Source of the DNA: Myxococcales bacterium
GTDB taxonomy: Bacteria > Myxococcota > UBA796 > SXON01
Reading direction: 5' to 3'
Assembly (NCBI GenBank): GCA_009692585.1
Contig: SHYX01000004.1
Coordinates: 106,829-170,828 of the forward strand
Length of the DNA: 64,000 bases
This document shows positions 1-7,437 of the stretch, in pieces. The notes beneath the pieces were generated by a model that made no database searches, was not told where the DNA came from, and was given only the letters and a program-made list of their open reading frames with translations. Both the position numbers and the translations under genes were made by a program. Positions within the stretch are counted from its first letter, which is position 1, and every line of letters starts with the position of its first letter.

Positions 1-775
1 CGAAGAAGTCCTGTGGCAACATCGGAAAGACGGTGAAGACCTGCCGGAAGAGCAGCGCGCCGGCGCCCGCGTAGATTAGCGCCGCCAGGCCCCGGCGGAC
101 CACTCCCTTGCCGCTGGTCAGGCACAATCCCAGGCCACACAAGGGGAACGCGAGGGCGGTGAGGTGGGCGACCATGGTCAGCGCGGCGATCGAGCCGGCG
201 ACGGGCGCGAACCACCATCGGCGGCCGGCCGCCCAGCTGGCCAGGAGCATCAAGACCAGCAGAAACGTCACGGTCGGGTCGATGCCGAAGTGACATGCGG
301 CCGCCAGCAGCGCGGGCTGCATCGTCGCGATCGCGGCGGCCGCAAAGGCAAACGGGCCCAGCCCCAGCGCGCGACCGAGCACGTAGAGCACCGGGCCGAG
401 CAACACGTGCTCCAGACGGTTGACCAGGTGTCCCGCCAGCGCGACGTCCCAGCCCCCGACGTCCATCGCCCACGACGTGAAGAGGGTCCAGGTGGGCAGC
501 CGGTGGGGGTCGAGGTCCGCGAGGCGACCCTGGTTGAGGGCGAGCGCGTTCTGAGCCCAGGCCGCTGCGTCAGGTCCGAACAGGTATTGGTCCGAGTCGA
601 GCACCCACCACGGCTGTCCCTCGGCGCGCTCCACGCCCTCGCGGGCCCAGGCCACCAGGGGCAGGGCGGCCAGCGCGAGCGCCGCGCCGCCGTCGACCGC
701 GATCCATCGGCGCCACGACGGCGTCGGCGCCCGCTCTGAACTAATCGGCGGCAGCGCGCGCCCAGATGGTGCCAA
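1..775 (-). CDS. GT39-like integral membrane glycosyltransferase, N-terminal part (3' end outside window)
   Basis: The frame is open from about 775 down to the left edge without a stop, about 258 codons, so the C-terminal part lies outside the window. After a short basic N-terminus there is a hydrophobic helix (ALALAALPLVAWA), an acidic extracytoplasmic stretch with DSDQYLFGPDAAAW, and then repeated hydrophobic helices (TFLLVLMLLASW, ALTMVAHLTALAFPLCGL). A first helix, an acidic loop carrying an Asp, and many further helices is the layout of GT-C transferases of the GT39/ArnT type, which use polyprenyl-phosphate sugars. I see no diagnostic catalytic motif beyond this. The start is uncertain: TTG at 775 is the only candidate I found ahead of the first helix, and it overlaps the decayed receiver fragment upstream. 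Confidence 0.6.
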   Translation of the reverse strand, partial: MAPSGRALPPISSERAPTPSWRRWIAVDGGAALALAALPLVAWAREGVERAEGQPWWVLDSDQYLFGPDAAAWAQNALALNQGRLADLDPHRLPTWTLFTSWAMDVGGWDVALAGHLVNRLEHVLLGPVLYVLGRALGLGPFAFAAAAIATMQPALLAAACHFGIDPTVTFLLVLMLLASWAAGRRWWFAPVAGSIAALTMVAHLTALAFPLCGLGLCLTSGKGVVRRGLAALIYAGAGALLFRQVFTVFPMLPQDFF

Positions 776-910
776 GGCGGTTGGGGAGCGAGACCGAATC
801 GAAGGGCTTGGCGATCACGCCCGGCACTCCGTGCCGGGGCCGTGCGCGTTCGTACCGCTGGACGCGGGCGGTCATCTGGACGACAGCGTCTCCACGCCAT
901 CCATGTCTGA
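741..910 (-). pseudogene. Remnant of a CheY-like receiver domain
   Basis: Two adjacent minus-strand frames carry pieces of a receiver domain. One frame reads MDGVETLSSR (from about 904), matching the MPGMDG..TL segment after the phosphoacceptor strand. The other reads VVQMTARVQ then GVIAKPFD and ends at a stop at 741, matching the TA(K/R) Thr/Ala and conserved Lys-Pro-Phe parts of a receiver C-terminus. The two frames overlap instead of following each other, so roughly ten residues between them are missing along with the frame. The N-terminal acidic pocket cannot be found. This is a decayed copy, next to an intact receiver-like gene (1028-1483) on the same strand, so it may be a degenerate tandem duplicate. 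Confidence 0.55.
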
Positions 911-1027
911 CGCAGAGCACGGTGGTGAGAGGGCGGATCATTCCACTCCGAGTGGCGACGAGGGAGCCTACCCCACCTTGGAGCGCCGTGGCCAGCGAAG
1001 TCGGGGGCATTCGCGACTCGGATCTGC

Positions 1028-1483
1028 TCATTGCCCCAGGATGCGGGTGAGCGCCCTGCGCAGACGGCTCGTGCCTACCGCGGGCCATGGCTCGGGCATC
1101 GGCCGCTCGCCCGAGCCGAGCGCGTGGGCGAAGGGCCCGAGATCATCGGCTCCGGCGTCCGGCAGGTAGGCGTCCACCATCACGGCGATGAGTCCGGCGC
1201 GCGGAGGCGGCGACTCACCGGTGCGCGAATAGAAGGCGACGGTCGGTACCACGCGAACGTCCGTCTTGAGCACCCGCGTCACGCGCATCGCCTCGACGCG
1301 GAGGCGGCCTCCGGCGGCGAAGAGCGCGAGTTCGGGACGGGTGGCGCGCGCGAGTCTGATGATGTCGTCTCCGGCCACGGGCACGGTCACATCGAACTCC
1401 TCGGCCAGCGTCGCGATCGCCCGGAGGCGGAAGGCAAGATCCGGATCGACGAGCAGCAACCGGCGACGGAGCGCGGCCATCAA
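1028..1483 (-). CDS. Receiver-domain-like (CheY-fold) single-domain protein
   Basis: A 151-aa protein. It opens with a hydrophobic strand and acidic turn (RRLLLVDPDLAFRLRAIA), like the start of a response-regulator receiver, followed by alternating helix/strand segments and IIRLARATRPELALFAAGG where the phosphoacceptor strand should be. At that point there is no obvious Asp (ELALFAAGG), so it looks like a pseudo-receiver that may not be phosphorylated. There is no output domain. An ATG one codon in (1480) could also be the start. It is divergent from the coiled-coil gene at 1530, leaving about 46 bp between starts. Confidence 0.6.
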   Translation of the reverse strand: MMAALRRRLLLVDPDLAFRLRAIATLAEEFDVTVPVAGDDIIRLARATRPELALFAAGGRLRVEAMRVTRVLKTDVRVVPTVAFYSRTGESPPPRAGLIAVMVDAYLPDAGADDLGPFAHALGSGERPMPEPWPAVGTSRLRRALTRILGQ

Positions 1484-1529
1484 CTTGGCTTAGCTCGGGG
1501 AGGACGTTAGCGGGGACTCCCGCCCCCGG

Positions 1530-2036
1530 ATGACCATGTCGAACGATGCAGAACGAATCAGCTCCATCACCGCGGAGCTCAACGGGATCCTCGAGGGCCG
1601 GCTCACCGAACTCGGGGCCGCGATGCGCGCCACCGAGGCGGTCACTCGCCAGATCATCTCCGCGGAGTTGGAGATCTCTCGGTACAAGCAGATGCAACAG
1701 TCGATCAATGGCGAGGCCGCGGAGATCAAGCAGGAGTCCGCGGCGCTGCGCGCGCGGGCCGACGAGGTGACGTCCGCCCACAGCGGCCTGATCGCCGAGC
1801 GCGACAAGCTTCGCGCCGAGGTGGGGAGGCTCGAGGGCGAGGCCCGCGACGGCAGCGGCGAGGCGGATCGCCTGCGCGCCAGGGCCCGCGCGCTGGACGC
1901 CGAAATTGAAGTACAGCGGGCCGACAACGAAGCGCACCGAGCCAAGCTTCAGACCCAAGAGGACGAGGTGGAGAAGGTCCACAAGCTCAAGGCGGAGCTC
2001 AAGGCGAAGATGGCAGCGCTCGGTCTCAAGGACTGA
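1530..2036 (+). CDS. Coiled-coil protein of unknown function
   Basis: A 168-aa, highly charged protein with almost continuous heptad-like helix from about residue 10 to 160 (for example ERDKLRAEVGRLEGEA, KVHKLKAELKAKMAAL). It has no signal peptide, membrane helix or enzymatic motif. It starts at ATG 1530, with a second ATG at 1536. The next gene begins 6 bp after its stop, so the two are very likely co-transcribed. Such small coiled-coil proteins usually act as scaffolds or as partners of multi-domain proteins, but I do not recognise a family. Confidence 0.75.
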   Translation: MTMSNDAERISSITAELNGILEGRLTELGAAMRATEAVTRQIISAELEISRYKQMQQSINGEAAEIKQESAALRARADEVTSAHSGLIAERDKLRAEVGRLEGEARDGSGEADRLRARARALDAEIEVQRADNEAHRAKLQTQEDEVEKVHKLKAELKAKMAALGLKD

Positions 2037-2042
2037 TCCGCC

Positions 2043-3542
2043 ATGTCCGAACCCACCACGCTCCAGGCGGCGGAGCGCCTGCTGGCAACGTTGGGCGCGG
2101 GTCGGGCGGCCGTGCTTCGCCTTGCCGCGGGTCACCTGGCCTTTTCGGGCCTCGTCGCGGTTTCGAGCGCGGTCAACGATGAAGCCCTCCGGATCGGCGA
2201 AGCGCAACGCCTTCTCGATCGTCGTGTGGACGTCTTGCGCGCGAGGCTGGGCCGTCCCCCCATCGAGCGCACCGAGGACGACGTTACGCCCCGGGATGCA
2301 AACACCGTGTCCCCTGTCGTCGCGAGCACATCGGCCGAGGCAGCGGCCGCCGTCGCGTCGCCGTCGCGTCTTCAGCGCCACGTGACTATGGGCCGGGCCC
2401 GCGAGGTCGCCGCCGTTGCGCCACCCCGGCGGTCGAGCGAACGGCGTGCGCTCGCCGCCGCGCCCACACTCGCGCCGGCGCCCGACGTAGAGCTTCCCCT
2501 CGGCGCCGCGGACGTCCCGGCGTCGGGGTTCGCCCTCCCCCCCGCGGATGCGGTCCTGTCGGTTGCCGCGGCGGCGGACGACGCCGAGCTTCCGGATCTC
2601 GGCGACCTCCTCGATGAGGACGATGCCGAGTCCCAGATTCCGGTATCGTGCAGCCCGCCGCGGGCTCCCCAGGAGCGGGCTGATGCCACGTCGGCGGGTG
2701 AGCCCTCGCCGCCGGCGGACTCGGCGCGGGTGGCCGATTCGGTCCCGCCCCCGGTCCCGGCGTCCGCTCGGGCAGCGGCGTCCCCGCGCTTGGTTGCGGC
2801 CGTGTCCGCCGTGAGCGCCGGCCACGACGACGAGGAGGCTCAGGCCATGACCCCCGACGCTCTGGCCACCGACGGGGCCGACGAGGACGCGCTGCTCGGC
2901 GTGGGCGTCGCCGCTCCCGGAGGGGGGATCCGTCTGGGTGGGGTGGGTAGTGCGCGCGGGCGACGGGCGCGCGCTCAGGAAGAGTCGGCGCCTCGCCTCA
3001 CCGACGAGGCCGACGAGGCGCCATCGATCACCCAGTCGCAGGTGCCCAGCATCCGTCCGGCGGGCGACGACGGACGCGTGGCGCAGCTCATGGATGACGC
3101 GGTGGCCGCGGCTGGGAGGGGTGAGCTCCAGAAATCGATCCAGTGGTTCACCGACGTGCTCGACCTGCGTCACGATCGGAGCGATGCCTCGATCGGTCGG
3201 GGTCGCTGCTTTCTGGAGCTGGGCGACTACAGCTCGGCGATGAGCGATTTCCAACGGGCCGAAGACCTGCATCCGGATCGGCCGGATCCCCACGTCGCCA
3301 TGGGCGACCTCTACTTCGCTCGCAAGGAGTACCGTCGGGCGATCGAGTTCTACGATCAGGCGGTCGAGCTGGACGGCAGCCATGCGATGGCGCGTTGTCG
3401 GCGAGGAATCAGCTACTACTACCGGAAGAACTACCGGCAGGCCTTCCAGGACCTCCAGCGCGCCTATTCGCTCGACCCCGAAATCCCGAACATTCGCAAG
3501 TACGTCCAGATGGCGGTCAAGAAGATGGAGCGCGGCGACTGA
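2043..3542 (+). CDS. TPR-repeat protein with long low-complexity middle
   Basis: A 499-aa protein in three parts. Residues 1-80 are a helical N-terminus. Residues about 80-330 are rich in Ala, Pro, Asp and Glu, with no visible fold. Residues about 340-490 form at least three tetratricopeptide repeats (for example SDASIGRGRCFLELGDYSSA and PHVAMGDLYFARKEYRRAIE), the last followed by a capping helix. TPR arrays bind partner proteins. There is no export signal, so it is probably cytoplasmic. Only 6 bp separate it from the coiled-coil gene upstream, and the two products may form a complex. Confidence 0.8.
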   Translation: MSEPTTLQAAERLLATLGAGRAAVLRLAAGHLAFSGLVAVSSAVNDEALRIGEAQRLLDRRVDVLRARLGRPPIERTEDDVTPRDANTVSPVVASTSAEAAAAVASPSRLQRHVTMGRAREVAAVAPPRRSSERRALAAAPTLAPAPDVELPLGAADVPASGFALPPADAVLSVAAAADDAELPDLGDLLDEDDAESQIPVSCSPPRAPQERADATSAGEPSPPADSARVADSVPPPVPASARAAASPRLVAAVSAVSAGHDDEEAQAMTPDALATDGADEDALLGVGVAAPGGGIRLGGVGSARGRRARAQEESAPRLTDEADEAPSITQSQVPSIRPAGDDGRVAQLMDDAVAAAGRGELQKSIQWFTDVLDLRHDRSDASIGRGRCFLELGDYSSAMSDFQRAEDLHPDRPDPHVAMGDLYFARKEYRRAIEFYDQAVELDGSHAMARCRRGISYYYRKNYRQAFQDLQRAYSLDPEIPNIRKYVQMAVKKMERGD

Positions 3543-3555
3543 GCTTCGGGCTCGG

Positions 3556-4764
3556 TCACTCGGCGAAGAGCTGGACCTTGGCGCCGAACTCGTCCGCCAT
3601 CGCCAGGGTGGCCGCGAGGTCGGGGTGCCGGATCACCACGAAACCGTCGCTCAAGAGCGTCTGCTTCCAGTCGCGTCGGCGGGTTCCGGGCCGGAGCAGC
3701 TGCTCGGTGGCCACGTGAGCGCCGTGTTTGTCCAGGAACTGACCCAGCCCCTCGATTCGGGTGATTCGGCCTTGTCCCAGCGCGCGTTTGAAGATGATCG
3801 CCACGTTGTAGTCGCGGGTGATCCGCGCTTCGAAGCTCTTCCAGCAGACCGCGCGCGCCCACTCGCGGAACAGATCCACATCGCTGGAGAAGTTCATCTG
3901 GTCGACGAGGTGCCCACCGGGTGAGCGGGCCCCGATCTCGCCGAACACCACCTCGCCGTTGGCCTTGCGATACCACTCCATGTGGGTGTAGCCGGTGCCC
4001 ATTCCGAGGGCCCCCAGGACCCGGCGTCCGAGGGCGACCCCCTCGGCCAGATCGGGCTGGTCGATGTTTCGGAGAACGACGACCTGGGGGCTCACCCATT
4101 CGTTGCTGCGCGCGATGAGCGGGCGCGGGCGATACCAGGCCACGTTTTCGAACACGGGCCGGCCATCGATCGAGATGGTGTCGTAGGTGAACTCCTCCCC
4201 GTCGACGAACTCCTCGACGCTCATCTCGTCGACGTGCTGGGTCTGCTGGAGCGCCGCTTCCAGGGCGCGCTGGTCGTCGCATCGAAAGGTGTCCGCGCTC
4301 CCGGCGCCGGCGATCGGCTTCACGATGACCGGGAAGCCGATCTTCGTAGCTGCGGCGCGCACCTCGTCGGCGGTCCGTGCGCGGGCGTGGTGAGGAACGC
4401 GGAGGCCGGCCGCCTCCACCCGCTCCTTCATCAACTCCTTGTCGCGAAAGCCGCGCGCCACGTCGAGCGGCATGCCGGGAATTCCCAGACACTCGCGGAG
4501 GTCGGCGGCCAGCTCCACGAAGGGCTCCCAGAGGCATTCCACGCGGTCGAAGGCCACGTCGAAGCTCCGGGCCGCCCGCAGCGTCTCGTCGCGATCGTGG
4601 AGGCGGGCTGGGCGGTACCCGGCAAGCGCCGCCTGGACCCTCGGCGCGAGCTGGCCGGCGGGACCATCACCGATGCCGTACACCCGGGCACCCACCTGGT
4701 GGAGGCCGCGCGTGAAGTCCTGCATCTCGGGGGGGTAGTTCGGGGCGAGGAACAACACGTTCAT
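3556..4764 (-). CDS. ATP-grasp family ligase
   Basis: A 402-aa protein with the three parts of an ATP-grasp enzyme: an N-terminal Rossmann-like preATP domain (MNVLFLAPNYPPEM), a central ATP-binding region (FPVIVKPIAGAGSADT near residue 144, EEFVDGEEFTYDT near 185) and the metal-binding end of the ATP-grasp fold (FGEIGARSPGG near 274). The family ligates a carboxylate to an amine or thiol through an acyl-phosphate. The substrate cannot be read from sequence; the layout resembles carboxylate-amine ligases of the biotin carboxylase/PurK/D-Ala-ligase superfamily. The gene stands alone between the TPR gene (convergent) and the SDR gene. Confidence 0.85.
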   Translation of the reverse strand: MNVLFLAPNYPPEMQDFTRGLHQVGARVYGIGDGPAGQLAPRVQAALAGYRPARLHDRDETLRAARSFDVAFDRVECLWEPFVELAADLRECLGIPGMPLDVARGFRDKELMKERVEAAGLRVPHHARARTADEVRAAATKIGFPVIVKPIAGAGSADTFRCDDQRALEAALQQTQHVDEMSVEEFVDGEEFTYDTISIDGRPVFENVAWYRPRPLIARSNEWVSPQVVVLRNIDQPDLAEGVALGRRVLGALGMGTGYTHMEWYRKANGEVVFGEIGARSPGGHLVDQMNFSSDVDLFREWARAVCWKSFEARITRDYNVAIIFKRALGQGRITRIEGLGQFLDKHGAHVATEQLLRPGTRRRDWKQTLLSDGFVVIRHPDLAATLAMADEFGAKVQLFAE

Positions 4765-4815
4765 GGGAAGAACCTAATACGCCGGAAGCCCAGACATACA
4801 CATCGCCCTCACCGG

Positions 4816-5583
4816 CTAGCCGGCGATGTCCTCGCCTCCGTCGATGCGCAGCACGTTCCCGTTGATCCAGCGCGCGCCCGGTCCTGAGAGCAACACCAAG
4901 GCGTCCGCGACGTCTTCAGGCGTCGTGAGCCTGCCGGCGGGGTTCCGAGCGAGTGCCGTCGCCATGAGCCGCTCCGACCCCGGGATCTTGCGGAGCGCCG
5001 CGGTATCGGTCACGCCGGCGAGGATGGCGTTGGTGGTGACGCCGAGCGGTGCCAGCTCCACCGCGAGCTGCCGGCATGCGGCTTCCAGCACGGCTTTCGC
5101 GGCGCTCACCGGGCCATAGCCGGGCCAGACCATGTGGGAGCCGGCGCTGGTCATCGCCCAGATCCGGCCACCCGCACCGAGCAGCCCGGACCCCACCAGG
5201 TCCTGCGCCCAGTAGACCAACGAGCTTCCCATCACGTCGAGGGTCATTTCCATCTGCTTGCGCGTGACCTGCTTGGAGCCGACGAAGGGGGCCAGCGAGC
5301 CGAAGGCGAGGGAGTGGAGGAGTCCGCGGATCTCGCCCGCGGCGTAGCGCCCGCGGAGCGTGGCGACGATCTGCGCGCGCCCGGCGTCGTCGGCGGCATT
5401 CTGGTTGAAGAAGTGCGCCGCGCGTCCAGCCGCGACGATGTCGGCGATGACCGCGTCCACGACCGGCTGCGTGCCGCGCCGATCGAGATGGACCCCGACG
5501 ATGTCGAAGCCCGCCCTCGCGAACGCGCGTGCCGCCGCCGCGCCGAATCCGGAGGAGGCGCCGAGGATGACGACGGCGGCCAT
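4816..5583 (-). CDS. Enoyl-ACP-reductase-like short-chain dehydrogenase
   Basis: A 255-aa SDR. The NAD(P)-binding glycine motif is GASSGFG (8-14). The catalytic pair is spaced Tyr-x6-Lys (YGPVSAAK, Tyr156 and Lys163) instead of the usual Tyr-x3-Lys. That spacing, and the exact numbers, are those of FabI-type enoyl-ACP reductases, and HSLAFGSLAPF (90-100) corresponds to the FabI HSIAF region. The second FabI active-site Tyr (146 in E. coli) is not obvious here: that stretch reads TSAGSHMVW. It therefore probably reduces an enoyl thioester, in fatty-acid synthesis or a related pathway, but a different carbonyl or enoyl substrate is possible. It is followed 6 bp later by the parvulin gene, though on this strand the parvulin gene comes first. 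Confidence 0.8.
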   Translation of the reverse strand: MAAVVILGASSGFGAAAARAFARAGFDIVGVHLDRRGTQPVVDAVIADIVAAGRAAHFFNQNAADDAGRAQIVATLRGRYAAGEIRGLLHSLAFGSLAPFVGSKQVTRKQMEMTLDVMGSSLVYWAQDLVGSGLLGAGGRIWAMTSAGSHMVWPGYGPVSAAKAVLEAACRQLAVELAPLGVTTNAILAGVTDTAALRKIPGSERLMATALARNPAGRLTTPEDVADALVLLSGPGARWINGNVLRIDGGEDIAG

Positions 5584-5589
5584 CGCGGC

Positions 5590-6495
5590 CTAGTGGGCGT
5601 GCGGTGGCGTGGTTTCGGTAGCGGGAGCGTCGGCTGCGCGGGCGGCGGCTGGCGCGGCGCCCTCGGTGGGAGGGGTCACGGTCGCGCCACCGGCGGCGGC
5701 GGCCGGATCGACCATCGTCGCCGCCTTCTTCAGCTCTTCGATGTAGGCCTCGATGACCTCGTTGCGGAGCTGTTCCTTGATCTTGTCCTTGACCTCGTCG
5801 ACGGGCACCGACTCGCGCTTGTCCTCCACCTCGATGATGTGGAAGCCGAACTTGGTCTCGATCAGGCCGACGATGTCGCCCTTGTTCGCCGCGAACGCGG
5901 CGTCCGCGAACTCGGGGACCATGCGGCCCTTCTCGAACCAGCCGAGCTCGCCGCCTTCTTTGGCCGAGCCCTTGTCGACGCTCTTTTCGGTGGCGATGGC
6001 CGAGAATTTGCTGGGGTCCGCCTTGACCTCCGCCAGTATCTTTTCCGCCTCGGCCTTGTCCTTGAGCAGGATGTGGCGGGCCTTGACCTGCGGCCGGGCA
6101 AACGCCACGGCGTGGTCGTCGTAGTACTTCTTGATGGCGTCGTCGGTGGTGCGCTCGGTGATGGTGCGCTCGATCAGGGCGGTGGCGAGCGCGTTGCGCT
6201 CCGCGAAGCCGATGCCCGCCTTCACCTTGGGATCTTCGTTCAGCTTCTTCTTCAGCGCTTCCTGGTAGAGCAGCTCGCCGATGATCACCTGGTCCTTGAC
6301 CTTGTCCAGCTGGCCACGGGCCACGAGGCCGTCGCGGACGTTGGCCGGCAGCTGCTCGAGTTGGGCGTCGATCATGCCCTGGGTGACGTTCTGGCCGTTG
6401 ACGACCTTGACCACCGCGCCATTCCGCTCGATGGTGCCCGGAACTGGCGGGGGGGTGGCGCAGGCGACGAGGAGGAAAGCGACGAGCGACAGCAT
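5590..6495 (-). CDS. Parvulin-type peptidyl-prolyl isomerase lipoprotein
   Basis: A 301-aa protein. The N-terminus MLSLVAFLLVACA has a hydrophobic run and a lipobox Cys at residue 12, so it should be a lipid-anchored periplasmic protein. Residues about 30-125 form the helical chaperone part. Residues about 132-222 form the PpiC/parvulin domain, with the usual landmarks RHILLKDKAEAEKIL, GGELGWFEKGRMVPEF and FGFHIIEVEDK. The tail after 260 is Ala/Pro/Thr-rich. The protein should act as a folding factor for secreted or outer-membrane proteins, like PrsA or SurA. The start is fixed by the signal sequence. Confidence 0.9.
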   Translation of the reverse strand: MLSLVAFLLVACATPPPVPGTIERNGAVVKVVNGQNVTQGMIDAQLEQLPANVRDGLVARGQLDKVKDQVIIGELLYQEALKKKLNEDPKVKAGIGFAERNALATALIERTITERTTDDAIKKYYDDHAVAFARPQVKARHILLKDKAEAEKILAEVKADPSKFSAIATEKSVDKGSAKEGGELGWFEKGRMVPEFADAAFAANKGDIVGLIETKFGFHIIEVEDKRESVPVDEVKDKIKEQLRNEVIEAYIEELKKAATMVDPAAAAGGATVTPPTEGAAPAAARAADAPATETTPPHAH

Positions 6496-6540
6496 GGGAG
6501 CCTCAGAGCGGCGCCGTTCTTACCGAGTCCGGGCCGCTCG

Positions 6541-7422
6541 TCAAGTTTCCAGACCCAGCGCCCGCACCGCGTCGATGCTGAGGCTGTTGCCGGCCAGGTC
6601 CCAACGCAGGCGACGCGGCAGCGCCTCCGGGAAGCGGAACGCGTCGGGAAAGCCCAGCAGCCGGAGAATCTCCTCGGGCGCGAAGTAGCGGACCCCGCCG
6701 CGGTCGCGGACGTAGCTGCCAGACCTCACCGGCGAGCGCCCGTAGGCTGACGTGAAGCATGTCGCGACCGCCGCGGGGTCCTCGGCGTCGAGGATGTTTA
6801 CGGAGTGTCCCCAGGTCGTGAGTCGGGCTTCGTCGAGGTAGAGCGTCGGATCGGGTTCCGCGTCCAGGAACCCTGCGAGCGGGCGTGTGGGCGGGATCCG
6901 GGTGCTCGGCTCGAACCGCGAGCGATGGCGGTGATCGCAGCCGAGCCGGGCCACGAGGTAGTAGCGCTGGCGCCGCATCGGCACACCCAGCGTGGTTGGG
7001 CACAGGAGGCGCTCGTCGAGGGTGTACCCGGCCGCGCTCAAGCGGGTGCGCAGCTCGCTGCGGGTGGCTGACGCGACGAATCCGGGCACGTTCTCCATCG
7101 CGACGACCTGGGGGTGCAGCTCGCAGAGGATGGCGAGGACGCGCAGGAGCGGCTTGACGCGAGGATCGTCCAGGTCGCGACGCGTGCCGCGCACCGTGAA
7201 CGGCTGGCAGGGCGGAGACAACCACCACCGGTCCGCTCCGAAACCGCCCAGCTGGCTCGCGGTGACGCCCGCGAGGTTCCAGGAGCGCGGCGCCAGGCCG
7301 TGGTTTTCTTGGTACGTCGCGTTGGCGTGGTCGTTCTGATCGACGGCGCCCACGACCGGACCGCCCCAGGCCATGCCCGCGGCCCCGATGCCAGAAAAGA
7401 GCTCCAGAAGTCCGCCGCCCAC
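6541..7422 (-). CDS. Dnmt2-like (cytosine-5) methyltransferase
   Basis: A 293-aa C5-cytosine methyltransferase. SAM-binding motif I is FSGIGAAG (9-16), the catalytic PPCQPF has Cys72, ENV is at 110-112, motif VIII is MRRQRYYLVA (149-158), and motif X is GNSLSIDAV (278-286). Features shared with eukaryotic and Geobacter Dnmt2 proteins rather than restriction methylases are PPCQPFTVRGTRRD, CPTTLGVP before motif VIII, the Dnmt2 signature CFT followed by an aromatic-glycine turn (CFTSAYG, 222-228), and RYFAPEEILRLLGFP. The target-recognition region is short. Dnmt2 enzymes methylate tRNA (C38) rather than DNA, so that is the likely role. No restriction endonuclease lies beside it. Confidence 0.85.
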   Translation of the reverse strand: MGGGLLELFSGIGAAGMAWGGPVVGAVDQNDHANATYQENHGLAPRSWNLAGVTASQLGGFGADRWWLSPPCQPFTVRGTRRDLDDPRVKPLLRVLAILCELHPQVVAMENVPGFVASATRSELRTRLSAAGYTLDERLLCPTTLGVPMRRQRYYLVARLGCDHRHRSRFEPSTRIPPTRPLAGFLDAEPDPTLYLDEARLTTWGHSVNILDAEDPAAVATCFTSAYGRSPVRSGSYVRDRGGVRYFAPEEILRLLGFPDAFRFPEALPRRLRWDLAGNSLSIDAVRALGLET

Positions 7423-7437
7423 GGCCGCGAACGTAGC

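Noticed and set aside
1215..3383. Open frame antisense to the coiled-coil and TPR genes
   Set aside because: Low-complexity Arg-rich translation; the plus-strand TPR and coiled-coil patterns are clear.
6541..7422. Restriction-modification system
   Set aside because: The methyltransferase is Dnmt2-like and no endonuclease or specificity gene lies on either side.
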